Shown here piece after piece: positions 26,464 to 37,416 of a stretch of 64,000 nt of DNA. The position numbers and the translations under genes are program-made. This stretch comes from Acinetobacter cumulans. GTDB taxonomy: Bacteria > Pseudomonadota > Gammaproteobacteria > Pseudomonadales > Moraxellaceae. The notes under the pieces were generated by a model. That model saw only the letters and a list, made by a program, of their open reading frames with translations, had not been told where the DNA came from and made no database searches. Every line of letters begins with the position of its first letter. Position 1 is the first letter of the stretch. Location of the stretch: NCBI RefSeq assembly GCF_003024525.3, contig NZ_CP035934.2:1364001-1428000 (forward strand). Direction: 5' to 3'.

Positions 26464-28029
26464 TTACTGACCTGAACGAATAATGTAATCGAATGCTGAA
26501 AGTGATGCTTTCGCGCCTTCACCTGTTGCAATGATGATTTGTTTGTAAGGCACTGTTGTACAGTCACCAGCAGCAAACACACCTTTTACATTAGTTTCAT
26601 TGCGTTCGTTAATCACGATCTCACCACGGTTTGAAAGTTCAACGGCTGTTTCTTTTAAGAAATCAGTGTTTGGCAACAAACCGATTTGTACGAAGATGCC
26701 TGCTAGTTCAACAGTGTGTTCAACATCAGTTGCACGGTCTTTGTATTTCAGTGCAGTCACTTGTTTACCATCACCAACCACTTCTGTAGAAAGCGCATTC
26801 TTAATTACAGTGGTGTTCGGTAAGCTGTTTAACTTGTCTTGCAGTACTTGGTCAGCACGTAGTTTAGTATCAAACTCAACAAGCGTTACATGCTCAACAA
26901 TACCTGCAAGGTCAATGGCTGCTTCTACACCTGAGTTACCGCCGCCAATGACTGCAACACGTTTGCCTTTAAACAATGGACCATCACAGTGTGGGCAGTA
27001 CGCTACACCACGTGTACGGTATTCTGCTTCACCCGGTACATTCATTTCTCTCCAACGTGCACCTGTAGATAGGATGACAGTTTTCGATTCAAGTTTTGCA
27101 CCGTTTTCTAAAGTCACTTCAACCAAACCATTTGCCGTTTGTTCAGCACCTTTGATGTCAGCTACACGTTGCAGATTCATGATATCTACGCCGTATTCAC
27201 GAACGTGCGCTTCCATTTCAGCTGCAAACTTAGGACCTTGGGTCTTTTGAATAGACGTGAAGTTTTCGATGTCCATTGTATCCATCACCTGACCGCCCAT
27301 GCGCTCAGCAACGATACCTGTTTTAATGCCTTTACGTGCAGCATAGATTGCAGAAGTATTACCTGCAGGGCCACCGCCAATCACAAGAACATCAAATGCG
27401 TCTTTTTCATTGATTTTCGCTGCTTCTTTCGCATCAGAATCAGTGTCTAATTTGGCAATGATTTCTTCCAAGGTCATACGGCCTTGACCAATATGGTTGT
27501 TGTCTTGGAACACCATTGGAACTGCCATGATTTTGCGTTCTTCAACTTCGTCTTGGAAGAATGCACCATCAATCATGGTTGCAGTTGTGCCTGGGTTGTA
27601 GATTGCGATCAAGTTAAGTGCTTGAACCACGTCTGGGCAGTTATGGCAGCTTAAAGATACGAATACATCAAAGTCAGATTTAATGCCTAAGCCTTTAATT
27701 GTTGCCAAAACTTCGTCAGATACTTTTGGTGCATAACCAGAAGTTTGTAGCAATGCCAAGATCAGTGATGTGAATTCATGGCCCATAGGAAGGCCCGCAA
27801 AGAATACACGCGGCTCTTCACCTGCTTTTGCAATACCGAAGCTAGGCGCACGTTTGTTTGTGCCATCGAAACGAGCAGTCACTAAGTTTGATAATGCAGC
27901 AACTTCTTCAACCAATTCTTTGATTTTGTCTGATTTGTCAGAGCCATTTAAAGTCGCAACGATTTCAATTGGACCTTCAAGGCGTTCAAGAAGAGTTTTT
28001 AATTGTGCAGAAGTATTTTGATCTAACAT
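26464..28029 (-). CDS. ahpF: alkyl hydroperoxide reductase subunit F
   Basis: A 521-aa FAD enzyme that passes electrons from NADH to AhpC for peroxide detoxification. The N-terminal tandem thioredoxin-fold domain has the CHNC redox pair in [12 protein letters not shown]. The thioredoxin-reductase-like part has [17 protein letters not shown] for FAD, CPHC in [14 protein letters not shown], and [15 protein letters not shown] for NADH. I place the start at the ATG at 28029 ([17 protein letters not shown]), nine bases after GGAG; a TTG five codons upstream overlaps that site. ahpC lies 2.3 kb away rather than adjacent, so the two are separately transcribed. Confidence 0.96.
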   Translation of the reverse strand: MLDQNTSAQLKTLLERLEGPIEIVATLNGSDKSDKIKELVEEVAALSNLVTARFDGTNKRAPSFGIAKAGEEPRVFFAGLPMGHEFTSLILALLQTSGYAPKVSDEVLATIKGLGIKSDFDVFVSLSCHNCPDVVQALNLIAIYNPGTTATMIDGAFFQDEVEERKIMAVPMVFQDNNHIGQGRMTLEEIIAKLDTDSDAKEAAKINEKDAFDVLVIGGGPAGNTSAIYAARKGIKTGIVAERMGGQVMDTMDIENFTSIQKTQGPKFAAEMEAHVREYGVDIMNLQRVADIKGAEQTANGLVEVTLENGAKLESKTVILSTGARWREMNVPGEAEYRTRGVAYCPHCDGPLFKGKRVAVIGGGNSGVEAAIDLAGIVEHVTLVEFDTKLRADQVLQDKLNSLPNTTVIKNALSTEVVGDGKQVTALKYKDRATDVEHTVELAGIFVQIGLLPNTDFLKETAVELSNRGEIVINERNETNVKGVFAAGDCTTVPYKQIIIATGEGAKASLSAFDYIIRSGQ

Positions 28030-28263
28030 TGCTAACGTCTCCAAAGGAGTAAATGTATATTTGATGGGATAAGAATAAGATAAATATAAAAATAGATAAA
28101 ACAGTTTGTTTTTATAAAAACAATCGGTTTTATAAATAATTGGTTAATTTCATTTGAAATTTCAACTTAATAGATAAGGTTGATTCTCTGGATTTCAAGT
28201 GAAAGTTGCATTTACGAATTAAAAATTCGTTATGATGCGATTATTTAGCGCGGAGACGAGAAT

Positions 28264-28479
28264 ATGGAATTGCAACGCGGGATTTATCAGCATTATAAAG
28301 GACCACTTTATCAAGTATTTTCAGTCGCTACACATAGTGAAACGGCAGAAAAATTGGTGGTATACCAATGCTTGTACGGTGAGTATTCGATGTGGGTTCG
28401 TCCATTAAGCATGTTTTTAGAAACAGTTGAATACAACGGGGACGTATTGCCACGCTTTAAGTTTATTCAGGCAGTTTAA
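28264..28479 (+). CDS. DUF1653 domain protein
   Basis: A 71-aa soluble protein made of a single DUF1653 domain: RGIYQHYKGPLYQVFSVATH, then YQCLYGEYSMWVRPLSMF and the end RFKF. The domain's function is unknown. A GGAG site precedes the ATG. It diverges from ahpF across about 230 bp. Confidence 0.85.
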   Translation: MELQRGIYQHYKGPLYQVFSVATHSETAEKLVVYQCLYGEYSMWVRPLSMFLETVEYNGDVLPRFKFIQAV

Positions 28480-28489
28480 GGTAGATGTG

Positions 28490-28550
28490 GCAGGGCTGAA
28501 CAATGTAGCCCTGCATCATAAAATAACAATGCCATCAAGATTGATGGCAT
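28490..28550. other. two tandem hairpins between convergent genes
   Basis: GCAGGGCT/AGCCCTGC (28490-28497 and 28507-28514) and ATGCCATCAA/TTGATGGCAT (28529-28538 and 28541-28550). Neither is followed by a T run. They lie between the DUF1653 gene and the KTSC gene and probably mark transcript ends. Confidence 0.5.
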
Positions 28551-28565
28551 GAAAGCTAGAGAAAT

Positions 28566-28772
28566 TCACTGAATGCTGAGCCGAGTAAAGTGCAAATCGT
28601 ATTCTAAATATTTATGCACAAAAGCGGTTTTATCATTACATCGCATTAAATTGTCGTATACAAAAGCGGGGACAGGGTGGTAAAGATCACCTGAGCCATT
28701 ATTATAAAAAATTGTTAAATAGCGTGATGATGCACTATATTTCCAGGACGTTACAGCAATCGGTGTTCCCAT
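28566..28772 (-). CDS. KTSC-domain small protein
   Basis: A 68-aa protein with the KTSC-like pattern: a start with SWKYSASSRYLTIFYNNGS, then DLYHPVPAFVYDNLMRC and a final HKYL segment where the family has its short closing helix. The domain is found alone or fused to RNA-related proteins, and its role is unknown. The ribosome site AAGGGAG precedes the ATG. Confidence 0.7.
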   Translation of the reverse strand: MGTPIAVTSWKYSASSRYLTIFYNNGSGDLYHPVPAFVYDNLMRCNDKTAFVHKYLEYDLHFTRLSIQ

Positions 28773-29174
28773 AAGCTACTCCCTTTGTTGATTTAATCTG
28801 AATCAATCTTTTTCATTACAGAACTTCTTCTGTCTCTTGAACTTAAGTTAAATTAAGAGATGCTAATAGCATAGATTTGTAACAAAAAATAATCAGTTTT
28901 CAAGCCAAGGTCATGAGCAATATGATGTGAATATGCTCACCATAGCGATTTGCGCGGTTAAAATAATAAATATTTGAAATTTATGATAATGAGGAGTGTA
29001 TGGTCAAAAGTGCATTGTCTGTGATAAGAATTATATATCAGAACAAAGCATAAGCCGTGAAAGTTCCGCATACTGTTTGTAGGTTCACGTGTGGAGATGC
29101 AAAGTAGATTTACTCAGCACATTACAATTTAAAAAAAATATTGCGATTAAAAGATTCATCTAGAGGGTAAGCGT
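28773..29174. other. intergenic region before the hydrolase pseudogene
   Basis: About 400 bases without a convincing gene. An imperfect palindrome, TCTCTT...AAGAGA, lies at about 28834-28861. I see nothing else of note. Confidence 0.35.
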
Positions 29175-30224
29175 ATGAAAAAAACGGTATGTAGTATGAT
29201 GGTCATATCAGGCCTGCTATTAAGTTCTTGGGCAGATGCATGTACTCGTGTGGTATTTCAAGGGGAGCGGTAAAATGTAATGACGGTCCGCTACATGGAT
29301 TGGAAAAGTGATGTGGGTACTAACCTTTGGATATTACCTTAAGGGGTGAAACGAAGTGGTAATGCAGGCAAGAACTCGACACAATGGACCTCAAAATATG
29401 GCAATGTGATTGCTACAGGCTATGATATTGCGACCACAGATGGTTTAAATGAAAAGGGTTTGAATGCCAATTTACTCTGGTTGGTAGAAGCTGAATACCC
29501 ACAACTGGAGCAAACTAAAAAGCCAACACTGAGTATTTCACTTTGGGCGCAATACATGTTGGATAATTTTGCCACTGTGGCAGAAGCTGTTCAATTTTTA
29601 CAAAAAGATCCCTTTGCTGTGATTTCTGATTAAGTCCCCGGCGAACAATGCTTAGCAACTTTGCATTTATCGTTATCGGATGCGACTGGGGATAGCGCGA
29701 TTATTGAATATCTTGCTGGAAAGCAAGTGATTCATCATGATGCAAGTTATCAAGTGATGACCAACTCCCCAATATTTGATCAGCAATTGGCGTTAAACCA
29801 ATATTGGAAGCAAATTGGTGGAACGACTTTTTTTACCGGGCACCAATCGCGCCGCTGATCGATTTGCACGTGCTTCGTTTTATATTCATGCCATTCCTAA
29901 AAATGCAGAGACTCAGTTTAGCTTAGCCAGTGTATTTAGTGTGATTCGCAATGTGCCTGTGCCTTTTGGTTTAAATACAGAAGAAGAACCAAATATTTCT
30001 TCTACGCGCTGGCGTACTGTGGCGGACCATAAAAACTTGAAATATTACTTTGAGTCTGCTGTGTCACCGAATGTATTTTGGGTGGACTAAAACAAATTAA
30101 CTTCAAGCAGTCTCAAACACGTAAGTTGAATTTAGGCAAAGATCAGGCAATTGCATACGCAGGTGATGCTACGGCTAAATTTGTAGAGACAGCCCCTTTT
30201 AGCTTTTTAGGTGTAAATCCCTAA
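29175..30224 (+). pseudogene. choloylglycine hydrolase-family pseudogene
   Basis: The remains of a secreted Ntn-hydrolase (choloylglycine hydrolase / penicillin V acylase family). A signal-like start (MKKTVCSMMVISGLLLSS) leads to the would-be catalytic Cys in DACTRVVFQGE. Family blocks follow in pieces: YMDWKSDVGTNLW, GLNEKGLNANLLWL, ADRFARASFYIHAIP, STRWRTVADHKNLKYYFES and a last FSFLGVNP. The reading frame is broken by stops near 29270 and 29339, another stop before 29640, and frame changes near 29830 (in a T7 run) and 30085. The many lesions, including point stops, indicate true decay rather than one sequencing error. Confidence 0.85.
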
Positions 30225-30275
30225 AATGGTTATGAATGTACCAGATTTAATCTTTTAGATTATCTTTCGTAAAAT

Positions 30276-30306
30276 AAAAAAACCGCGCTAAAAGCGCGGT
30301 TTTTTA
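30276..30306. terminator. terminator downstream of ahpC
   Basis: AAAACCGCGC, a TAAAA loop and GCGCGGTTTT with flanking A and T runs. It works for ahpC on the minus strand and may also end any transcript from the pseudogene. Confidence 0.9.
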
Positions 30307-30328
30307 ATCAGTTTAATCTAATTAGAAA

Positions 30329-30892
30329 TTAGATTTTACCAACTAGGTCGATTGAAGGAGCAAGAGTTGCGTCGCCTTCTTTCCATTTAGCTGGGCAAAC
30401 TTCGCCTGGGTGAGCGTGTACGTATTGAGCTGCTTTAACTTTACGAAGAAGTTCAGAAGCATCACGGCCAATACCACCAGCGTTGATTTCAACGATTTGG
30501 ATTTTGCCTTCAGGATCAATAACGAAAGTACCACGGTCAGCAAGGCCGTCAGCTTCGATTAATACGTCAAAGTTTTTAGCAAGAGTCCAGTTCGCATCAC
30601 CAACCATTACGTATTGGATTTTTTTGATTTCTTCTGAAGAATCGTGCCAAGCTTTGTGAGTGAAGTGAGTGTCAGTAGAAACTGAGTAGATTTCAACGCC
30701 TAATTTTTTGAATTCTTCGTAGTTGTCAGCAAGGTCACCAAGTTCAGTTGGGCAAACGAAAGTGAAGTCAGCTGGGTAGAAGAATACTACAGACCATTTG
30801 CCTTTAAGATCAGCTTCAGTTACTTCGATGAACTGACCGTTTTGGAATGCAGTAGTTTTGAATGGTTTAACTTCAGTATTAATTAAGCTCAT
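30329..30892 (-). CDS. ahpC: alkyl hydroperoxide reductase subunit C (peroxiredoxin)
   Basis: A 187-aa typical 2-Cys peroxiredoxin that reduces H2O2 and organic peroxides with AhpF. The peroxidatic Cys is in [18 protein letters not shown] and the resolving Cys in [14 protein letters not shown]. The start at 30892 ([19 protein letters not shown]) has GGAG at the right distance; an extra ATG lies directly before it. Codon use looks like that of a highly expressed gene. I could not recognise an OxyR site upstream with confidence. Confidence 0.97.
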   Translation of the reverse strand: MSLINTEVKPFKTTAFQNGQFIEVTEADLKGKWSVVFFYPADFTFVCPTELGDLADNYEEFKKLGVEIYSVSTDTHFTHKAWHDSSEEIKKIQYVMVGDANWTLAKNFDVLIEADGLADRGTFVIDPEGKIQIVEINAGGIGRDASELLRKVKAAQYVHAHPGEVCPAKWKEGDATLAPSIDLVGKI

Positions 30893-31382
30893 CATTGTCT
30901 CCATGATTGAGGTTTGTATTTGATTTCCAATAGAGTATCGAACTTTAAGTCATTGCTGAAATAGTATTTTTACATTACAAATATCGGAAAAACCGAATTA
31001 GAAAAATATCCACAGACTTAAAGTCAGATGATTCTGTTCATTTAGCATGAAAAATATGATGTCTAAATGACAAAATGATCGACCCAAATACTCGCTTAAG
31101 AACATGATGCCAGTGAGTTGAAAATTCAAGGGTAGATTTTAAAAAAGTCATCTTTATTTTTTATTGGACTCAAATTTGGGCATGACATTTCGTAAAAGCA
31201 GACACAAGCAAATTTTTAAATCGTATGCACTAAAAAGTAGAGCTGAGCGGTATAGAGCGGTTTGAATTGTGATGTTTGGCGCTAAAGTGTATTTGAATGT
31301 TTGAAACGGGACATCAGGAGATTGGGAATCTATTTGAAAACGAGTAGAATAGGGCGTTTTCAGATAGTTGTAGGGCGTTCAC
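30893..31382. promoter_or_regulatory. divergent promoter region of ahpC and hrpA
   Basis: About 490 bases with no gene. A sigma-70-like promoter for hrpA is TTGGGA (31322-31327) and TAGAAT (31345-31350), spaced 17 bp, with an expected start near 31357. The ahpC side is AT-rich; a peroxide-responsive promoter is expected there but I cannot point to it. Confidence 0.4.
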
Positions 31383-34300
31383 TTGGTTGCAAAAGGTTTA
31401 AATGTAGAAAATATGGTGATGGCACGTGATCTTCACCGTTTAAATCGATTGCGCAAAGGCAAAGACGCCAATGAAAAGCAATATCAAGAATTATTTGAGA
31501 AATCACATCTCAAAGTACTTGAGCGTGTGGAAAGCATTCCAAACATCAAGTTGAATCAAGATTTGCCTGTAACTCAATATGCAGACAAATTGATTGATGC
31601 AATTCAAAGCAATCAAGTGATTATTGTTGCTGGTGAAACAGGTTCGGGTAAAACCACACAGTTACCTCAAATTGCAATGCTTGCTGGCCGTGGTTTGACG
31701 GGCATGATTGGCCATACGCAACCACGCCGATTGGCTGCACGTAGTGTCTCACAACGTATTGCAGAAGAAGTTGGGCAAAAACTGGGTGAGGCAATTTCTT
31801 TTAAAGTTCGTTTTAATGAACAAGGTTCGCAAGATTCTCTTGTACGCTTAATGACGGATGGTATTTTATTGGCAGAGTTGGCCAATGACCGCTTTCTCAC
31901 CAAATACGATACGATTATCATTGATGAAGCACATGAGCGTTCGCTCAATATTGACTTCATCATGGGTTATCTCAAGCAATTATTGCCACGTCGTAAAGAC
32001 TTAAAAGTGATTATTACGTCTGCAACATTAGATGTGAACCGCTTTAGTCAGTATTTTAACAATGCGCCTATTTTTGAAGTCGAAGGCCGTAGTTTTCCTG
32101 TCGAACTGCGCTATCGCCCTATTTCAGAACTGAGTATTGTGGGCAGTGATGACGACGAATTTGATGATTTTGAAGAAAATCTGCCCCGTGCTGTGGTGTC
32201 AGCAGTAGAAGAATGTTTTCAGGATGCGCAAACGAAAGGCCATCCAGAGCATGCTGATATTTTGATTTTTGCCAGCACTGAACAAGAAATTCGTGAATTA
32301 CAAGAAACGTTAATCAAACATGGCCCACGTCATACGGAGGTTTTACCACTGTATGCACGTTTGGCTTTAGCCGAGCAACAAAAAATCTTTAACCCTACTG
32401 GGGGTGGTCGACGCATTATTATTGCCACCAACGTTGCAGAAACAGCGTTAACTGTTCCGAATATTCGTTATGTGATTGACAGTGGTTTTGCTCGTATTTC
32501 ACGTTATAACTATCGCTCACGCATTCAACGTCTACCAATTGAAGCGGTATCACAAGCAGCGGCTAATCAGCGTAAAGGTCGCTGTGGTCGTATTGCACCG
32601 GGTGTGTGTATTCGTTTGTATTCGGAAGAAGATTTTCAGAGCCGTCCAGAATTTACAGAACCTGAAATTAAACGTACAAATTTGGCTTCTGTAATTTTGC
32701 AAATGCAAAGTTTAGGCTTGGGTTCATTAGAAGATTTTGATTTTATTGAGCCGCCAGATCACCGTTTAGTCAATGATGGTCGTAAGCTTTTAATTGAGCT
32801 TGGCGCAATGGCAGATAAGTCTAATGCTCAGCAAGGCAAGCATGCTCATGCCAAGGGTGACTCATTAACCAAAATTGGTCAGCAAATGGCAAAAATGCCG
32901 ATAGACCCACGTTTGGCACGTATGATTTTAGGTGGTGCTCATTTTGGTGTGTTAAATGAAGTGTTGGTGATTGTGGCTGCTTTAGCTGTGCAAGATCCAC
33001 GTGAACGTCCTGCCGATAAACAAATGCAAGCAGACCAAAAACATGCTTTGTTCCGCGAGGCCGATTCCGACTTTTTGTTTTATACCAAATTATGGGACAC
33101 GCTAAACGATAACCGCGAAAGCATGAGTGAAAATAAACGACGCTCATTTGCCCGTACTCACTTTTTAAGTTGGTTGCGTTTACGTGAATGGAAAAAGACG
33201 CATGAGCAGTTGGTTGACTTAGCTAAAGGTTTAAAGCTGTCATTTAACGAAAAGAAAGCCAGCTATGAAAATTTACATCGTGCTTTATTAACGGGTTTGC
33301 TGTCGTTTATTGCCAACAAAACAGATGAACGAAATGTATTCATGGCGGTACGTCAGCAAAAAGCGCGTGTATTTCCAGCCTCTACCTTACATAAAACCAA
33401 TACACCTTGGGTGATGGCTTTTGAAATGGTTGAAACCTCTCAGGTGTATTTGCGTACTTTGGCCAAAATTGAACCCGAGTGGATTTTGTTGGCTGCGCGT
33501 GATTTGTTAAAGCATCATTATTTTGAACCACACTGGTCGAAAAAAGCAGGTGTGGTAAATGCTTATGATCAAATTTCGTTATTTGGTTTGATTATTGAGC
33601 CGAAGCGACAAATTAATTATGAAAAAGTCGATCAACCTGCGGCACATGAAATCTTCCTGCGTGATGCATTAACCACAGGGAATTTAGGTGTAATCCCACC
33701 ATTCTTAAAGCACAATTTACTTAAACTTGAAGAAGTAGAGCGTGTAGAAGATAAATTGCGTCGTCGTGATTTGGTGGTGGATGAAGAAACAATTTATCAA
33801 TTTTATGCATCTAAAGTGTCAGCTGAAGTTGCAAGCCGACGTAGTTTTGAGGATTGGCGTGCTACTGTTGAACAACAGCAACCGCGTTATTTATTTATTG
33901 AAGATGATGCACTTTGGCTGAATGACCGCCCAACAACGCAACAATTCCCAGATTATTTGCGTAATGGTGAGCTGAGATTGGCGGCTACCTATCATTTTGA
34001 CCCAAGTCATGATGAAGATGGTGCAACGGTTAAAATTCCACTACAGGCCTTGCCACAAGTAGACGAAGGAATTTGGTCTTGGGGAATTCCAGGTTGGCGT
34101 GAGGACCTGATCGAAGCGTTATTAAAGTCTTTACCTAAAGATAAACGCCGTGGCTTGGTACCCATCCCAGACACCGCGAAAAAGTTGATGGCAAGACTTG
34201 ATGCTGTACATTTGAATCAGCATATTTTTAGCTTTTTGGCTTATCAACTGCGTGGGGATCAAATCACAGAAAAAGATTTTTCATTTGATCGTATTGAGCA

Positions 34301-35276
34301 ATATTTACAACCACTGATTAAAGTCATTGATGAAAAAGGCCGAATGGTTGAACAAGGTCGTGATTTAAGTGAGTTAAAAGCACGTTGCCGCACAGAAACC
34401 CATAGCCCAGTCAAACAATTAAAAGGTGAATTCAAAAGCTTCCCAGAGTCTTTTGTATTTGAAGCTTCACAAAAAGTGACAGGGGTGGTGGTTAAGCAAT
34501 ATCAGGCCTTGGTTTCTGTAAAACCTTTTGCGAGCCTAGAGCAAAAAGATGAATCGGGTGTTGTGATACAAACCTTTAATGACCAAGCAGAAGCCGTGCG
34601 AAAGCATCGTGAAGGTGTGATTCGTTTGGTGTATATGCAATTGGGTGATGTAGTTCGTCAGTTAAAAAAACAGATTTCAAAACCTTTAGCTTTGGCATAT
34701 TCGCCATTGGGTGATAAAGCAAAATTAGAGCAAATGTTAGTTTATGCCACACTACAAGTTGCAATAAATGAGCTTCCTGTCAATGAGCAGGAGTATCAAA
34801 ACTTGGTTTTAAATGTAAAGAAATCTTTCTTAACTCATGGTCAGCAGGTCTTGGCCACATTAAGTGAAATTTTTATTCAATGGCAGGATATCCGTCGCAA
34901 ACTGCTGGTTTTAGATGATTCTATCTTTGGAAAAAATATTGATGATATTGAAGATCAGCTAGATTTGATGAATTTATCAGATTTTGTTTATGTGAAACCA
35001 ACCGATGTTTGGCAAGAATTTCCGCGTTATTTAAAGGCCTTGGTGTTGCGTTTAGATCGCTTAGCAAATAATCTGCAAAGGGACAATTCTGCCATTGATC
35101 AAGTTGACCCATGGATGGAAAAATTATTTAAGTTTAAAAACGATGCTCGACTAAAAGAATTGTATTTCATGGTCGAGGAATTACGCATTTCTTTATTTTC
35201 ACAACCAATGAAAACAAAGATGCCAATTTCTCCAACCCGGTTGCAAAAACTATGGGAAAAACTTGGAATCAGTTAA
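31383..35276 (+). CDS. hrpA: ATP-dependent RNA helicase HrpA
   Basis: A 1297-aa DEAH-box helicase, full length for the family (about 1300 aa). Motif I is GETGSGKT (84-91) and motif II is DEAH (181-184). SATLD is motif III, and QRKGRCGRIAPGVCIRLYS is motif VI. The long C-terminal region is the OB-fold/DUF3418 part of HrpA (LRNGELRLAATYHFDPSHD). E. coli HrpA resolves stalled or collided ribosomes and processes some mRNAs. The frame begins at a TTG at 31383; ATGs at 31413 and 31419 are possible shorter starts, since the first ten residues are not family-like. Confidence 0.95.
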   Translation: MVAKGLNVENMVMARDLHRLNRLRKGKDANEKQYQELFEKSHLKVLERVESIPNIKLNQDLPVTQYADKLIDAIQSNQVIIVAGETGSGKTTQLPQIAMLAGRGLTGMIGHTQPRRLAARSVSQRIAEEVGQKLGEAISFKVRFNEQGSQDSLVRLMTDGILLAELANDRFLTKYDTIIIDEAHERSLNIDFIMGYLKQLLPRRKDLKVIITSATLDVNRFSQYFNNAPIFEVEGRSFPVELRYRPISELSIVGSDDDEFDDFEENLPRAVVSAVEECFQDAQTKGHPEHADILIFASTEQEIRELQETLIKHGPRHTEVLPLYARLALAEQQKIFNPTGGGRRIIIATNVAETALTVPNIRYVIDSGFARISRYNYRSRIQRLPIEAVSQAAANQRKGRCGRIAPGVCIRLYSEEDFQSRPEFTEPEIKRTNLASVILQMQSLGLGSLEDFDFIEPPDHRLVNDGRKLLIELGAMADKSNAQQGKHAHAKGDSLTKIGQQMAKMPIDPRLARMILGGAHFGVLNEVLVIVAALAVQDPRERPADKQMQADQKHALFREADSDFLFYTKLWDTLNDNRESMSENKRRSFARTHFLSWLRLREWKKTHEQLVDLAKGLKLSFNEKKASYENLHRALLTGLLSFIANKTDERNVFMAVRQQKARVFPASTLHKTNTPWVMAFEMVETSQVYLRTLAKIEPEWILLAARDLLKHHYFEPHWSKKAGVVNAYDQISLFGLIIEPKRQINYEKVDQPAAHEIFLRDALTTGNLGVIPPFLKHNLLKLEEVERVEDKLRRRDLVVDEETIYQFYASKVSAEVASRRSFEDWRATVEQQQPRYLFIEDDALWLNDRPTTQQFPDYLRNGELRLAATYHFDPSHDEDGATVKIPLQALPQVDEGIWSWGIPGWREDLIEALLKSLPKDKRRGLVPIPDTAKKLMARLDAVHLNQHIFSFLAYQLRGDQITEKDFSFDRIEQYLQPLIKVIDEKGRMVEQGRDLSELKARCRTETHSPVKQLKGEFKSFPESFVFEASQKVTGVVVKQYQALVSVKPFASLEQKDESGVVIQTFNDQAEAVRKHREGVIRLVYMQLGDVVRQLKKQISKPLALAYSPLGDKAKLEQMLVYATLQVAINELPVNEQEYQNLVLNVKKSFLTHGQQVLATLSEIFIQWQDIRRKLLVLDDSIFGKNIDDIEDQLDLMNLSDFVYVKPTDVWQEFPRYLKALVLRLDRLANNLQRDNSAIDQVDPWMEKLFKFKNDARLKELYFMVEELRISLFSQPMKTKMPISPTRLQKLWEKLGIS

Positions 35277-35306
35277 GATAGTGGCAATTTCAAAAAGGAG
35301 TTTTAC

Positions 35307-36416
35307 ATGGGCATCCGCATTACAGGTACGGGTTTATATCATCCAGAAGACATTATTACCAATGAAGAGCTGGTAGAAGGTCTCAATGCTTATGTGGAAC
35401 AGTATAACCAAGACAATGCTGAAAAAATTGCAGCAGGTGAGCTAGAGGCTCGTCGTGGTTCGAGCGCAGAATTTATTGAAAAAGCGTCAGGCGTAAAGCG
35501 TCGTTATGTTGCAGAGAAAACAGGTATTTTAGATCCAAAGCGTTTACGTCCATTGTTGCGTGAACGTTCAAATGATGAATTATCTATTCAAGCAGAATGG
35601 GGCGTGACTGCTGCTAAACAAGCGATGGAAAATGCAGGTGTTACTGCAGAAGACATCGATGTGGTGATTTTATCTTGCTCTAATTTGCAACGTGCATATC
35701 CAGCAGTAGCGATTGAAATTCAAACTGCGCTGGGTATTCAAGGCTATGCATACGACATGAATGTGGCTTGCTCAGCAGCGACTTTCGGTATTAAGCAAGC
35801 TTATGATGCGATTAAAGCTGGTGCTCGTCGCGTATTGTTGGTTAACGTTGAAATTACGTCGGGTCATACAGATTTCCGTTCGCGTGATTGTCACTTTATC
35901 TTTGGTGATGTTGCAACTGCATCAATTATTGAAGAAACAACAAGCAAAACTGGTTTTGAAGTGCTCGACATTAATTTGTTTACCCAGTTCTCAAACAATA
36001 TTCGCAATAACTTTGGTTTCTTAAATCCAAGTGAAACGACGGATACTGATGATAAGCGTTTCCGCCAAGACGGACGTAAAGTGTTTAAAGAAGTTTGTCC
36101 TTTAGTTGCGAAAATGATTTCAAAGCAATTAGAGAAAAATGAAATTGAACCCGCAAATGTGAAGCGTTTTTGGTTACATCAAGCCAATGCCAGTATGAAT
36201 GAATTAATTCTGAAATTGGTGGTAGGTAAAGAAAATGCAAAAGCAGATTTAGTACCAATTATTTTGGATGAGTTTGCAAATACGTCATCAGCAGGTGTCA
36301 TTATTGCTTTACACCGTACTGCAGACCAAGTGGATGACGGTGAATATGGCGTATTGTGTTCGTTTGGTGCGGGTTATTCAGTAGGTTCAATCCTCGTACA
36401 AAAACACGTTGCATAA
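35307..36416 (+). CDS. beta-ketoacyl-ACP synthase III (FabH family)
   Basis: A 369-aa thiolase-fold condensing enzyme. The catalytic triad is visible as Cys in [13 protein letters not shown], His in [13 protein letters not shown] and Asn in [14 protein letters not shown]. It starts [18 protein letters not shown] with a strong AAAGGAG site. The protein is longer than canonical FabH (about 320 aa), with an insert around residues 25-80 ([20 protein letters not shown]). It is not in a fab operon but beside an acyltransferase gene. It may therefore start a special fatty acid or lipid rather than serve as the main FabH; that is inference. Confidence 0.85.
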   Translation: MGIRITGTGLYHPEDIITNEELVEGLNAYVEQYNQDNAEKIAAGELEARRGSSAEFIEKASGVKRRYVAEKTGILDPKRLRPLLRERSNDELSIQAEWGVTAAKQAMENAGVTAEDIDVVILSCSNLQRAYPAVAIEIQTALGIQGYAYDMNVACSAATFGIKQAYDAIKAGARRVLLVNVEITSGHTDFRSRDCHFIFGDVATASIIEETTSKTGFEVLDINLFTQFSNNIRNNFGFLNPSETTDTDDKRFRQDGRKVFKEVCPLVAKMISKQLEKNEIEPANVKRFWLHQANASMNELILKLVVGKENAKADLVPIILDEFANTSSAGVIIALHRTADQVDDGEYGVLCSFGAGYSVGSILVQKHVA

Positions 36417-36470
36417 ATCCTGATTTTAGGTCTTTATAGACTGAACAGTAGATATGTAAAAGGTACACAG

Positions 36471-37241
36471 GTGCAGGTACAACATGATGCAAAATGGATT
36501 GGGCGAATTAGTTCGATCTCCAAGCAATATTTTCAGCCAACTTTTTTAGGCGCAGAATATATTGATGCATCTATACCTGCAATGTATGTGGGTAATCATA
36601 CGATGTATGGTGTGCTTGATGCACCGATGATTATCGACTACCTGTACAATGAACATAAAGTGGCTGTGGTTAGTATTGCTGACCATAGCCATTTTTATTT
36701 GCCTGTTTGGCGTGAGATTGTCAAAAAGTTTGGTGCGGTGGACGGTGTACAAGAATACGTCCGTAGCGTGATGCAACAAGGCTATTCCATCTTAGTTTTC
36801 CCAGGTGGTGGGCGTGAGCTGCTGAAACGTAAAGGCGAAGCTTATCAGCTGATTTGGAAAGAGCGTTACGGCTTTCTAAAACTGGCGCAAGAGTTTAGTT
36901 ATGATATTGTACCTTTTGCTGCCTTAGGTGGTGATGAAGCTTATGAAATTGGTGTAGATGCTTCAACAGTAGTGAATACTAAATTTTTTCAAACCTTGCT
37001 CAAAGTCCCAAGATTAGCGAAATTGTTAAGGCATGGAGAGGTCATTCCATCTTTACCTAAAAGTTTAATTCCAAAGCGATTACCATTTTATTTTCAATTT
37101 ATGCCCCGTCAAAGTCTGATGCAGATTCAAGATGTGGAGGAGTTGAAAGCATTTCGTGAGCACATACAGCAACAGATTTATCAGGGAATATCTGATTTAA
37201 AACAATATCGTGAGCAACAACACGATCTTTTTGCGCATTAA
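36471..37241 (+). CDS. PlsC-like acyltransferase
   Basis: A 256-aa acyltransferase. The HX4D box appears as GNHTMYGVLDAPM and the later block as LVFPGGGRELLKRKGEAYQL, as in lysophospholipid and diacylglycerol-type acyltransferases. FVPFAALGG-like context is seen as DIVPFAALGGDEAYEIG. The start is a GTG at 36471; the nearby ATG is out of frame. The gene follows the FabH-like gene by 54 bp on the same strand, which suggests a shared role in lipid synthesis. The acceptor is unknown. Confidence 0.8.
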   Translation: MQVQHDAKWIGRISSISKQYFQPTFLGAEYIDASIPAMYVGNHTMYGVLDAPMIIDYLYNEHKVAVVSIADHSHFYLPVWREIVKKFGAVDGVQEYVRSVMQQGYSILVFPGGGRELLKRKGEAYQLIWKERYGFLKLAQEFSYDIVPFAALGGDEAYEIGVDASTVVNTKFFQTLLKVPRLAKLLRHGEVIPSLPKSLIPKRLPFYFQFMPRQSLMQIQDVEELKAFREHIQQQIYQGISDLKQYREQQHDLFAH

Positions 37242-37416
37242 ATTATACTGTAAAAACGCTTGAGTTTGACTATGCTGTATAAAGGTAGCGTAGTGCTAAA
37301 GTGTATTTCACATAAGCCATAAATTCGCTCAGGCTATAGAAAAGACTGGAGCAAAGAGCGAATATTTCCTATATTGAAGAAATAAATAAAATGTATGAAT
37401 CAATAAGGAGTGGGGG

